Of a stretch of 64,000 nucleotides of DNA, positions 1 through 7,199 are shown piece by piece. Within the stretch, counting starts at the first letter, position 1. The number at the start of each line of letters is the position of its first letter. A program made the translations under genes and the position numbers. The stretch is from Trichocoleus desertorum ATA4-8-CV12 (lineage in GTDB: Bacteria; Cyanobacteriota; Cyanobacteriia; FACHB-46): positions 1 through 64,000 of the forward strand of contig JAHHIL010000016.1 in NCBI GenBank assembly GCA_019358975.1, given 5' to 3'. The notes beneath the pieces were generated by a model. The model saw only the letters and a program-made list of their open reading frames with translations, was not told where the DNA came from and searched no databases.

Positions 1-98
1 GAATCAAATTGCTGGCTGAGGAATTAGAATCCTATCTCCCCTTCTGGCAACGGTCTGAAACTTTACCCAAATGGGATATCACCATTCTTCCTGCTTGA
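1..98 (+). CDS. 3' end of an unidentified gene, cut by the window edge
   Basis: A reading frame is open from base 3 to a TGA at 96-98 (31 codons). The peptide has a protein-like mix (acidic helix, then the tail SETLPKWDITILPA). I do not recognise the family. Its last bases overlap tail-to-tail with the 3' end of the next, opposite-strand gene. Too short to assign; it could be chance. Confidence 0.3.
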   Translation, partial: IKLLAEELESYLPFWQRSETLPKWDITILPA

Positions 99-675
99 CA
101 GGGGTGTTATTTATTTGCAACCCCCTACGCTGGTTAGCATTGCGCTTCGTCTCCTGTGCCTTGAGATGGGCCATGACTACAGTAGCAAAGGGGTTCCGGT
201 TGGCTTCTAACTCACCCCATTTCGCTTGATAGTCCAGCAACTTGACCGTGGCAAATTGAAATGACAATTGGGTGCCTGGGTAGCTGAACTCGTAGCGGTT
301 GGGTCGCCACTCTGCTTTAGCGTCACACAAAATCGCTAAACTGACCGCAGGTTGACGAAAGCGGTCAAAGATTCGCAGGGCATAGACAAACATGCGTTCG
401 GCGAAATTGGCTTCCGGTTTGGCTTGCACCTCCACATGCAGGAGCAAGAACAACGCCTTCCCGCGCTTGCGCCAGACTTTAACCAACAGGTCGGCATAGC
501 GTTTGCCAATTTCTGTATCAGGGGCGATCTGCTGGAATTCCTTATCCAAAAACTCTAGTGGCTGCTTCCAGTCAATCAGGGGATGCAGCTCCGGAAAGAA
601 AAACGCGATCGCCTCTGGAAAGTACTGGCGGAGAATATCTTTCCAGGGAGAGTCTTGGTCGGTACGCACAGCCAT
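79..675 (-). pseudogene. Rpn-type PD-(D/E)XK nuclease/putative transposase, C-terminally truncated
   Basis: The 198-residue product starts best at MAVRTDQDSPWKD (ATG at 675); an upstream in-frame ATG at 777 would add a low-complexity leader. It resembles the N-terminal nuclease part of the Rpn/COG5464 proteins common in cyanobacteria: a fold of PD-(D/E)XK type with an acidic residue in RYADLLVKV and the following LLLHVEVQAK strand as likely active-site elements. Family members usually run to roughly 300 residues, with a helical segment after the AHLKAQET motif; here the frame turns into an unrelated tail (NQRRGLQINNTPVKQEEW) and stops. I therefore read it as a gene cut near base 130. Such proteins are linked to RecA-independent recombination; activity of this remnant is doubtful. 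Confidence 0.65.
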
Positions 676-882
676 AAGTAAACAGGCAGGAGGCAGCCGT
701 GAAATTGTACCATCAAGGCTTAAGTGCAGCATCGAAGATACCCTTCCGGGTGGGAAGCGCGAAGGCTTCACCTTCAAACCCGTGGGCGATCGCTTTCTCA
801 GCTTGGTTTTTGAGGATTCAGGGAATTGATTCTCAAAGTTTTGTAGAGATTAGAGTCGTATTGTTATAGAACCAGAGGCTGC

Positions 883-1050
883 ATGGAGCGTATTGCGGTG
901 GTTGGGACTACGGGTTCTGGCAAAACAACGTTGGCTCGAAACATTTCCCAACGTTTAAGCATTCCTCATACGTCGTGCCACTACGCCAGGAGCTACCTGT
1001 TTCTTTACCGTTGTCACCTATCAAGGGCAGAAAGTGTTCCAGGAACATGA
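883..1050 (+). pseudogene. N-terminal stub of a P-loop kinase-like gene
   Basis: From ATG 883 the first 30 codons read as a clean nucleotide kinase start: strand RIAVVG, Walker A GTTGSGKTT, then a helix ending RLSIPH, as in small adenylate-kinase or FlaR-like P-loop proteins. At about base 971 the sequence becomes a copy of the RAYT transposase found at 3150-3692, in another frame, and the ORF ends at a TGA at 1048. No Walker B, lid or rest of the protein is seen anywhere nearby, so the gene was cut by whatever brought in the RAYT sequence. Confidence 0.75.
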
Positions 1051-1339
1051 AACACTTAAGTCGTTACGGCAGGCTTTTCGCATCGTTAAAGCCACTCACC
1101 CGTTTACCATCGAAGCCATTGTCGTTCTTTTAAACCATCTGCATTGTGTTTGGTCTCTCCCTCCCGGTGATGCTGATTTTTCCACTCGCTGGCGATTGAT
1201 CAAAACCACGTTTACTCGCGCTTGTCCTGAGCGGTACAAACGGCAGCGAAATCACTCTCAGCTCGATAAAAAGAAGCCGTATGGCAGCGTCGCTTCTGGG
1301 AGCATCAAATTTAAAATGAGCCTGATTTGAAGCACCATA
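971..1339 (+). pseudogene. Decayed copy of a REP-associated tyrosine transposase
   Basis: This stretch aligns base for base with the intact RAYT gene at 3150-3692, from its codons RRATTPGATY up to its RHVDY region, with about one difference in ten bases. It lacks the start codon, has a small deletion near 1272 that shifts the frame, and loses the C-terminal part with the catalytic tyrosine region because an IS630 element begins at 1340. The HLH metal-binding motif is still present. No matching 3' remainder is found on the other side of the IS630. Confidence 0.85.
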
Positions 1340-1401
1340 TATAGCAATCCCAAGCCATTTATGAGAACACAGAAGGAACTAAAAAATCCCTGAAATGACT
1401 G

Positions 1402-1869
1402 ATGCTAGACGACCTGACTGACTTCATTCGCTCCAATCCCGATGCGCGTGAACTCAAGCGAGCGATCGCCGTTCAGATGTTTCTTCAAGGGTATAAGCAT
1501 CGGGAGATTGGTGAGAGTTTAGGCGTCAGTTCAGGCTTCATTAGCAAATGGACTCAGAGCTACGAACAGGCGGGGGTCGCTGGGTTGAAACTAAGATACT
1601 CAGGCTCAGTCGGGTCCCTAAAACTAGAGCAGCGACAGGCCGCGATCGCCTGGTTGAAGCACAAGAATTATTGGAATCTGGCCGAACTCCAAGCGCACCT
1701 GGAGCAGGAGTATGAGGTGGTGTTTGACTCCAAGCAAAGTTACTACACCCGGTTTGAGCAAGCAGGGATTAGCTGGAAGAAAACGCAAAAGCGCAATCCG
1801 CAGGCAGACCCAGAGTTGATAGAGAAAAAAACAAGAAATTACTGCCTGGTTGGAGGCACGTCGGCGTGA
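1402..1869 (+). CDS. IS630 transposase, N-terminal frame (HTH DNA-binding part)
   Basis: The 155-residue product has the IS630 N-terminal helix-turn-helix (roughly residues 18-60, around LQGYKHREIGESLGVS) and a second winged-helix-like region to about residue 140. After ELIEKK it leaves the family consensus and ends. The family sequence continues in the next frame: dropping one base of the A7 run at 1825-1831 would join it to the DDE part (EKK then QEITAWLEARRRE). This may be programmed slippage, as in many split IS630 genes, or a disabling indel; the sequence alone does not decide. Confidence 0.85.
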   Translation: MLDDLTDFIRSNPDARELKRAIAVQMFLQGYKHREIGESLGVSSGFISKWTQSYEQAGVAGLKLRYSGSVGSLKLEQRQAAIAWLKHKNYWNLAELQAHLEQEYEVVFDSKQSYYTRFEQAGISWKKTQKRNPQADPELIEKKTRNYCLVGGTSA

Positions 1870-2431
1870 GATCCTCTGCGGGGCGTTAGTGGTCTTCTTT
1901 GCGGATGAATGTCATCTGCTGTGGGGCGACTTGTGTGGGTATGTGTGGGGCAAAACGGACGAACGCATCGAGCTTCCCCTGCTCAACGAACGACTCAAGC
2001 AAACCTACTATGGGGCAGTGGATATTCACACTCGACGCTGCCTGATTCAAAGGGCAGTGGCAGGCAATTCCGAGGGCACGATTGCGTTTCTCCAGTATCT
2101 GCTGAGTCAATGTCCTCACAGTCGGATTGCCTTGATTTGGGATGGAGCCAGCTATCATCGCTCCCAAGAGGTGAAAGAGGATCTCGAATCAGTTAACCAA
2201 GGACTTGATGAGTCCCAGTGGAAAATCACTTGTCTCTGGTTTGCTCCGAATGACCCCAAGCAGCACCCGATTGAAGATATTTGGTTGCACGCCAAGCGAT
2301 TCATTCGAGAGTACTACCACTTATGTCAATCATTTAAGGCCGTTAAGTTCCTATTTGAGTTCGTGACCCATCAGCAAACCTTTGATTTCCCAAAACTTTC
2401 CACTTATGGCTGCTTCTCACAAGTCACTTAG
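1850..2431 (+). CDS. IS630 transposase, C-terminal frame (DDE catalytic part)
   Basis: The product carries the DDE triad of IS630: first Asp in VFFADECH, second in LIWDGASYHR, and Glu in HPIEDIW. The frame is open upstream to the A7 run, so the natural start is probably by frameshift from the HTH frame and not the ATG at 1850. The last codons run up to the right terminal repeat. Length of the two parts together (about 340 residues) matches a full IS630 transposase, so the only visible defect is the frame change. Confidence 0.85.
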   Translation: MEARRREILCGALVVFFADECHLLWGDLCGYVWGKTDERIELPLLNERLKQTYYGAVDIHTRRCLIQRAVAGNSEGTIAFLQYLLSQCPHSRIALIWDGASYHRSQEVKEDLESVNQGLDESQWKITCLWFAPNDPKQHPIEDIWLHAKRFIREYYHLCQSFKAVKFLFEFVTHQQTFDFPKLSTYGCFSQVT

Positions 2432-2440
2432 GATTGCTAT

Positions 2441-3031
2441 ATGACTATACGATTTCTGCAACCTTTAACTACCTCTGGCAATCTCGATGTTGCCCGCAAA
2501 CAAATTGAGAAGGTAGTGATTGCATTGCCTGGTTCAGATGATGTTTCAATGATTAAACAGCCAGGATGGGTAGCCATACCTTGCGAAAGTAGTGATCATT
2601 TTGATCATGACGATTGCGTTCGATTATGGCAAACAGTTTCGGAATACGGTTATCAAAACATGATTGGTGTTGCCTTGGAGTCGATGGCAGGTAATGAAGG
2701 TTTTGAGGGAGTGTTGCTTCCAACAACATTAGAGGCTATTGAGGAATTTGATAGTCTATATAGCTTCTACTGGTGTGCTCTTTACGCAGGAAAGCCTGAC
2801 TGGATGATTCTCTTTACAAAACTTGACTACTTTGTCATAGCTGGATCAGAAAGTTTTGTTCGTAAATTGGTTGGGTGTGAATTTGATGAGGCATTTAACA
2901 CTTTTCATGACTACTTGTTAGACGAATCCTACCAGCCTCTTAAAGAACACTTGACGGATGTTTATCAACACTTGTTACATGATTATCCGAGAGCAGCTCC
3001 TGGAGAGGTTGTAATTTTACGTGAGCATTGA
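2441..3031 (+). CDS. Unrecognised acidic protein next to IS630
   Basis: A 196-residue soluble protein that I do not recognise. It is acidic and rich in aromatics, with no signal peptide or membrane segment; a well-ordered C-terminal half includes YFVIAGSESFVRKLVGCEFDEAF. The start codon begins in the last base of the IS630 end, and the IS tip supplies an AGGA 7 bases upstream. The true N-terminus may have been lost or replaced when the IS landed. The size and composition recall immunity-type or other accessory proteins, but this is only an impression. Confidence 0.6.
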   Translation: MTIRFLQPLTTSGNLDVARKQIEKVVIALPGSDDVSMIKQPGWVAIPCESSDHFDHDDCVRLWQTVSEYGYQNMIGVALESMAGNEGFEGVLLPTTLEAIEEFDSLYSFYWCALYAGKPDWMILFTKLDYFVIAGSESFVRKLVGCEFDEAFNTFHDYLLDESYQPLKEHLTDVYQHLLHDYPRAAPGEVVILREH

Positions 3032-3042
3032 TCTGTAAAGTA

Positions 3043-3104
3043 CGATCGCCTTCAGTAGGTTGGGTTGAGGTCACAAAACCCAACAGCTCAAACGGTTAGC
3101 TGAC
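3043..3104 (+). repeat. REP-like palindromic repeat, upstream copy
   Basis: Contains TAGGTTGGGTTGAGGT followed by AAACCCAAC, able to fold as a hairpin, and then AAACGGTTAGCTG. The same pattern recurs at 4566-4622, and its core recurs inverted at 3714-3752. These bracket the RAYT gene, the usual arrangement for REP elements and their cognate transposase. Confidence 0.65.
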
Positions 3105-3149
3105 TCATCTACAATGCCCATACTAGTGATAGCTGAATTGGGCAATCAG

Positions 3150-3692
3150 ATGCACTATCGTCGTGCCACCACACCAGGAGCCACCTACTTCTTTACCGTT
3201 GTCACCTATCAACGGCAGAGAGTGTTTCATGTGCCTGAAACAATTGATTCATTACGGCAGGCTTTTCGCACCGTTAAAGCCACTCACCCGTTTACCATTG
3301 AGGCCATTGTCGTTCTTCCAGACCATCTGCATTGTGTTTGGTCTCTCCCGCCCGGTGATGCTGATTTTTCCACTCGCTGGCGATTGATCAAAACCACGTT
3401 TACTCGCGCTTGTCCTGAGCGGTACAAACGGCAGCGAAATGACTCTCGGCTCAATAAAAAGGAACAAGCGGTATGGCAGCGCCGCTTCTGGGAGCATCAA
3501 ATTCGAGATGAGCCGGATTTGATGCGCCATGTAGATTACATTCATTACAATCCGGTGCATCATCAGCTTGTCAAACACCCCAAGGATTGGCAGTATTCAA
3601 GTTTTCATGGGTATGTAAACAGAGGAATCTATGAGGTTGATTGGGGAGCGGAAGATACCCTGCTGCCCAAAGATACCATGAGATATGAATGA
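3150..3692 (+). CDS. REP-associated tyrosine transposase (RAYT, Y1 family), intact
   Basis: The start chosen is ATG 3150 (MHYRRATTPGATYFFTVVTY), the conserved beginning of RAYT proteins; a further in-frame ATG at 3114 lies in the repeat region. The HUH metal site is in VLPDHLHCVW, and the catalytic tyrosine region is YIHYNPVHH near residue 140. The 180-residue length is normal. RAYTs are single-copy domesticated IS200/IS605 relatives that recognise REP hairpins, and REP-like palindromes lie on both sides here. A damaged second copy is at 971-1339. Confidence 0.9.
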   Translation: MHYRRATTPGATYFFTVVTYQRQRVFHVPETIDSLRQAFRTVKATHPFTIEAIVVLPDHLHCVWSLPPGDADFSTRWRLIKTTFTRACPERYKRQRNDSRLNKKEQAVWQRRFWEHQIRDEPDLMRHVDYIHYNPVHHQLVKHPKDWQYSSFHGYVNRGIYEVDWGAEDTLLPKDTMRYE

Positions 3693-3713
3693 TGAATCGT
3701 GGATAGAGGGATG

Positions 3714-3752
3714 TTGGGTTGACGGAGGAAACCCAACCTACTGAGGGCGATC
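3714..3752 (-). repeat. REP-like palindromic repeat, inverted copy
   Basis: Contains TTGGGTTGACGGAGGAAACCCAACCTACTGAG, whose arms GTTGGGTT and AACCCAAC can pair. Read on the minus strand it gives CTCAGTAGGTTGGGTTT, matching the core of the copies at 3043 and 4566. With the upstream copy it frames the RAYT gene as an inverted pair. Confidence 0.65.
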
Positions 3753-3759
3753 GCACTTC

Positions 3760-3876
3760 ATGGTAGTGGGAATATTGAACAAGTTACTCGAAGTGATTGA
3801 CTTACATTGTAATGAGAAGCTTGTTGTAACCTTCAATCAGCCGCGAATCAATGTCTGGAAAAAGTTAGATAAGTGA
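3760..3876 (+). pseudogene. Short coding remnant, 38 codons
   Basis: From ATG 3760 to TGA 3874 the frame reads VGILNKLLEVIDLHCNEK and continues with TFNQPRINVWKKLDK. The pattern of a hydrophobic helix followed by a beta-like strand and a basic tail looks like the C-terminus of a real protein, not random sequence. It starts right at the REP repeat, so it may be the 3' end of a gene cut by repeat movement. Family unknown. Confidence 0.35.
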
Positions 3877-3935
3877 TTATGATATGTGGGCAGATTTATT
3901 CCCGCTTATCACAAAACTATAAGAGAACGGTTGAA

Positions 3936-4460
3936 ATGAAGAAAATACCAATTGAAAGAGTTAGACGTATAGCTCAAGAACTTTCAAAGCAAGCTCTAAG
4001 TGAATATAGCTTACCAGATGGCATTAAAAACAATTTGCATTTAACTACAGGCTTTGAAGATGATTGCCATGTATTTCACCTTTACGTTCCCGAAGAAAAG
4101 CCTGAAGACGGAATTATAGCTACAATTAGAGTTCATGCGGTTACTGGTGATTCTGCTATTGAAGTTTTCCTTCCCCGGATTGGTGAGGAGAAGGGAGTAG
4201 ATAAGGCTAAGAAACTTTCAACTGTTCGATTGGAAGGCATAGCTCGGACGTTCGCCAGAGAAGTATTACGCCGCTATATTATCCCTGAAACTGTCAAAGA
4301 GAAGGTAGTATCAAGGGCTAGCTATCAGGACAATTTTTATGTAATTGAAGATTATGTTCCTGGAGAACAAGCAGAGGACGACAAAACCATCGCTATAATT
4401 AGAGTAAATATTGATACCACAGAGGTGGAAATGGAGGTTTTCTTAGAGGAAGCTCCATAA
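3936..4460 (+). CDS. Unknown protein with two tandem homologous repeats
   Basis: I choose ATG 3936 (MKKIPIERVRRIAQEL), because the 21 residues before it do not belong to the repeat pattern. The 174-residue product is an internal duplication. Each half has a basic helix (VRRIAQELSKQAL / LEGIARTFAREVL), a segment with LPDGIKNN / IPETVKEK, and strands ending in VPEEKPEDG..ATIRV / VPGEQAEDD..AIIRV and an acidic end with EVFL. No signal peptide. The repeat unit is about 75 residues; function unknown. AT-richer than neighbouring housekeeping genes. Confidence 0.75.
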   Translation: MKKIPIERVRRIAQELSKQALSEYSLPDGIKNNLHLTTGFEDDCHVFHLYVPEEKPEDGIIATIRVHAVTGDSAIEVFLPRIGEEKGVDKAKKLSTVRLEGIARTFAREVLRRYIIPETVKEKVVSRASYQDNFYVIEDYVPGEQAEDDKTIAIIRVNIDTTEVEMEVFLEEAP

Positions 4461-4838
4461 AGATATCCTTCAAGAAATATTTTCGACACTAGAAGACTGG
4501 GGCACAACTTCAAAACCGAGAGACTGAGCTGTTTTCTTCAAGTGTTTAACTAAGCGTTCTCAGTGTGATCGCCCTCAGTAAGCTGGGTTGAGGTCACGAA
4601 ACACCTCAAACCGTTAGCTGCTCTGGCCTTGACTTTCAGAAACGGAATCGTCTCCCAAACCCTTAGTCCGTTCAGATCGCTCCCTAACTCTTCAACAGTG
4701 GTTGTACTGAACTGATTCTGACTCGTTCTCAAAATACCAGTGAAATTCTATAGACTTCTCTCTGTCGGTAAAGAAATCTGAATCGGAGCTTGAAATAGCT
4801 TCATCTGTTCTTTCCTCACCCCCGTAAGAATTAGCACT
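4461..4838. other. Intergenic stretch with a REP-like copy
   Basis: 378 bases without a convincing gene. The REP-like repeat at 4566-4622 lies inside it. The rest shows no promoter, RNA or coding pattern I can support; opposite-strand frames here look like shadows of the gene that follows. Confidence 0.5.
4566..4622 (+). repeat. REP-like repeat, third copy
   Basis: GATCGCCCTCAGTAAGCTGG, then GTTGAGGTCACGAAACACC and CAAACCGTTAGCTGCTC, matches the copy at 3043-3104 almost throughout. The AAACCCAAC arm is altered to AAACACCTC, so the hairpin is weaker here. Same orientation as the first copy. Confidence 0.6.
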
Positions 4839-5093
4839 ATGAGTGGATTGGTGCAAATCGGCGATCGCCTTGTGACAACGGCAGAGATGCTTCCCCTGCT
4901 GATTGGGTATGAACTGTTTCCGCAGTTTTGTCGGCAACTCATCATCGACCAAGCGATCGCAGCAGTTGAATGTAGCGAGGAAGAGCGAGATTGCGCCCTG
5001 CAAGAGTACTGCGAAGCCCACCAAATCACCGACGCAGGCGATCGCCCCAGGCCGCCCAAACTTGGCTCGAAGGACTGGGCTAGTGATCTCTAA
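4839..5093 (+). pseudogene. N-terminal fragment of a cyanobacterial peptidylprolyl isomerase
   Basis: Residues 1-62 (MSGLVQIGDRLVTTAEMLPL through ECSEEERDCALQEYCEAHQI) match the start of the SurA/PpiC-like peptidylprolyl isomerases that cyanobacteria encode beside peptide-export ABC transporters; the usual start has an IG/SDRxxTAxEIxPLLxGYxxLPQ pattern. Family members are around 250 residues. Here the frame runs into a HIP1-containing 28-bp repeat (5038-5065) and stops after 84 codons, so the parvulin domain is missing. The break at the repeat suggests deletion or rearrangement there. Confidence 0.65.
5038..5065 (+). repeat. 28-bp direct repeat, left copy (with HIP1)
   Basis: GCGATCGCCCCA..GCCCAAACTTGG, 26 of 28 bases identical to 6029-6056. 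The two copies bracket the C39-like peptidase gene. Confidence 0.7.
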
Positions 5094-5961
5094 TCAGCGA
5101 ACCAGAGACGAAAACAGCCTCTTTTAGCCAATAGTCTTGCATCTCAGTAAAGGTTTTTACTTGTCTGCCATAGATGGGATTGCCCAGCAATAGGGTTTGT
5201 TTTGCAGGATCAATTGCCAACAGAGCGATCGCATGGGAGATTTTGGCTGCTCCTACAGGCTCCATCACATGCAAAACAGCGAGTTGCTGACGGTTCACCA
5301 AATCTTGAATGCTTAAATTACGCTCGTATTGGGGAGATAATCCTAGAGCCTGCATGGCATGGATTTCAGCGATCGTACTTGTACCCCTACGGCTAGTTCC
5401 AGCTAGTTGCACCACATCTAATTCAGTAATGGGTGTATTGGGATTCACTAGTTGAGCGACTGTGGCGATAGATGCCGCAGCACAACTGTAAGGAGTAGTT
5501 TGCAGCACAACTTCCTCTGAAACTCTAGCGGCTTGTACCAAGTTGGTAATTGGCAACTGGTAGTACACCAAGAAGCAAGTTGCCGACAAGCTCACCAGTA
5601 GAAACAAAATCAGTTGTTGTAGGCGTTGTACATCTTTCCATGCTGGTAACTCTAGCGATAGGATTAGCCCAGTACAGAAGCAGCAAACCGCTAAAATAAC
5701 ATCCCAAATGTAAGTTCCCACATATAGCAAAAGGAAGTTGGGTACCAAAGGACTGCTGCGCCCTGCTACTAGAACAATACTTAGCAGAGTCCCAATGCCT
5801 AGTGCCAGTAGACTAATGACATAGACCTGCTTTTGATGGTGCTGTAGGGCGTTGGCAGCGGTGAAACCCCGCCGAGCTAAGACTCGACCTGTAAAGAGAC
5901 CTGCCAAAAAAGAGATTAGGGTAATGGTTAATAGAAACACAAGCTCAACTACTGGTTGCAA
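5080..5961 (-). CDS. Membrane-anchored C39-like cysteine peptidase
   Basis: The 293-residue product has four predicted membrane segments (about residues 6-25, 45-66, 72-100 and 115-135) and a C-terminal papain-like C39 domain. The catalytic cysteine is C160 in TTPYSCAAASIATVAQ; the histidine is H243 in ISHAIALLAID; the third residue is probably D251 or N261 in LLLGNP. C39 peptidases cut double-glycine leaders during peptide export, usually as the N-terminal domain of an ABC transporter; here the domain is C-terminal, without ATPase. Its neighbour is a broken isomerase of the type found in such export loci, so it may be a relic or a stand-alone protease. No leader-peptide gene is visible nearby. 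Confidence 0.75.
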   Translation of the reverse strand: MQPVVELVFLLTITLISFLAGLFTGRVLARRGFTAANALQHHQKQVYVISLLALGIGTLLSIVLVAGRSSPLVPNFLLLYVGTYIWDVILAVCCFCTGLILSLELPAWKDVQRLQQLILFLLVSLSATCFLVYYQLPITNLVQAARVSEEVVLQTTPYSCAAASIATVAQLVNPNTPITELDVVQLAGTSRRGTSTIAEIHAMQALGLSPQYERNLSIQDLVNRQQLAVLHVMEPVGAAKISHAIALLAIDPAKQTLLLGNPIYGRQVKTFTEMQDYWLKEAVFVSGSLIRDH

Positions 5962-6028
5962 TACGCGATAGACGGGCTGAGCCTAGAATTCCCACTAATA
6001 GGCCGAATGATGACTAGTGAGTGCAAGA

Positions 6029-6056
6029 GCGATCGCCCCAAGCAGCCCAAACTTGG
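6029..6056 (+). repeat. 28-bp direct repeat, right copy (with HIP1)
   Basis: Second copy of the element at 5038-5065 (two mismatches). It lies just before the ribosome binding site of the following lipoprotein gene. Confidence 0.7.
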
Positions 6057-6073
6057 TTAGGAGGATTAGAGGT

Positions 6074-6868
6074 ATGAAGTTGAACATTAGGTTCAAAAAG
6101 TCAATCAATATTATTCTGTTTTGTGTAATCTCATTTTGCTGTCTAAGTATTGTCATTGCTTGCCAAGAAACCAAACCTGCCAATGTTAGGGCTGATCAAC
6201 ACTTTAAGACTGAAGCGATCGAGGTTTATGAATTTAATCAGTATGGAATGACGATTGCGCAACTGTCAGGTGGTTTCGATTTGATTTATATCCCTGAAAA
6301 GGCCGATGTTGTAAAAACACTAGCCGAGAAGCAGAACTATCAATATGTGATCAATGGCTCCTTTTTTGATGGCACTTATGCTAAAGCAAAACACGCGGGC
6401 TGGTTGTGGATTTTGGGCCAGAACTATGCCTCTATTAAACAAGACCCTCAGCTCACTCATGTGGCGGTGTACAACACAAAAACTCAGCAACTTCAATTTG
6501 TGGACTACCAAAACTTTACTCCTAGCCGCAGCAATGGGGTGACTGAGTTCCAATCAGGCCCAATCGTTGTAGAGAATAATCAGGTAGCTAAAAATTACAT
6601 TGCTAACAGTCTTAACGGATCTGCTCCCTATACGCGATCGCTCCTAGCTACAACGGACGATAAAACGAAGTATTTCATCACTGTGAGAAAACCTGTCCGA
6701 TTAGATGACCTAGCCAATTATTTGTTATCACTACAAATTTTTGTAGGAAAGCGCTTGAATGTGCTGAATTTGGATGGAGGCCCATCAGTAGCGCTCTATT
6801 CTAAAGAGCTGAGCAATTTACGCTATAACGACACAGCCCAATTGCCAATTTTGTTGGGAATTCGTTAG
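6074..6868 (+). CDS. NAGPA-domain (phosphodiester glycosidase-like) lipoprotein
   Basis: ATG 6074 has a strong AGGAGG at 6059-6064, which decides the start. The first 30 residues are a lipoprotein signal with lipobox IVIAC, so C30 is lipidated and the protein sits in a membrane facing the periplasm. The rest is a NAGPA/DUF2233 domain: INGSFFDG near residue 95 and the hallmark LNLDGGPSVALY near residue 240. The human NAGPA enzyme removes GlcNAc from mannose-6-phosphate; bacterial members act on, or bind, phosphodiester-linked sugars in envelopes, with substrates mostly unknown. Length is normal for the single-domain type. Monocistronic by appearance. Confidence 0.85.
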   Translation: MKLNIRFKKSINIILFCVISFCCLSIVIACQETKPANVRADQHFKTEAIEVYEFNQYGMTIAQLSGGFDLIYIPEKADVVKTLAEKQNYQYVINGSFFDGTYAKAKHAGWLWILGQNYASIKQDPQLTHVAVYNTKTQQLQFVDYQNFTPSRSNGVTEFQSGPIVVENNQVAKNYIANSLNGSAPYTRSLLATTDDKTKYFITVRKPVRLDDLANYLLSLQIFVGKRLNVLNLDGGPSVALYSKELSNLRYNDTAQLPILLGIR

Positions 6869-7199
6869 GTAGGGCTATACAACACTCCAATCAAGCTTGT
6901 CAAACTCAGCCGTTTTTGTGGCTAGGTTGACATCAATTCTTATGTCTATCAAACGAGTGATCAACGGGTAAGAGATTACATCTATGGATGAATGCTCAAT
7001 GGACTTTAGTGTAACAAGATTAGAGAGTTGTCAGCTTATAACCGTTTTACAAAAACATAGTGACAAAATAAAATCTTTGAGTTTGTGCGATCGCCTAAAA
7101 TTTCTGTCGTAAATTCTTTTTTTTAGTCCCCTATCATGTGGACTGAAGATACTTTTGAAAAATAGTTCTTTAAAAAATACTCTGAACCGGGAGGGAGAA
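6869..7199. other. Intergenic stretch before the stress-protein gene
   Basis: 331 AT-rich bases. A TTGACA at 6927-6932 has no convincing -10 box at the right distance. GGAGG at 7190-7194 is the ribosome binding site of the next gene. Nothing else is supported. Confidence 0.45.

Larger units (their letters stand above)
1340..2441 (+). mobile_element. IS630-family insertion sequence
   Basis: The ends are inverted repeats: TATAGCAATCC at 1340-1350 and GGATTGCTATA at 2431-2441, with further imperfect pairing inward for about 28 bp. A TA dinucleotide sits at both tips, as expected of IS630/Tc1-mariner elements, which duplicate TA. The element is about 1.1 kb and carries two overlapping transposase frames. 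It sits at the 3' break of a RAYT fragment on the left and directly against the start codon of an unknown gene on the right. Confidence 0.9.

Noticed and set aside
4692-5059. Opposite-strand frames of about 100 codons over the isomerase stub
   Set aside because: They are shadows of the gene on the plus strand and have Cys/Ser/His-rich composition with no ribosome binding site.
6927-6955. TTGACA before the stress-protein gene
   Set aside because: No TATAAT-like box at 16-18 bases.
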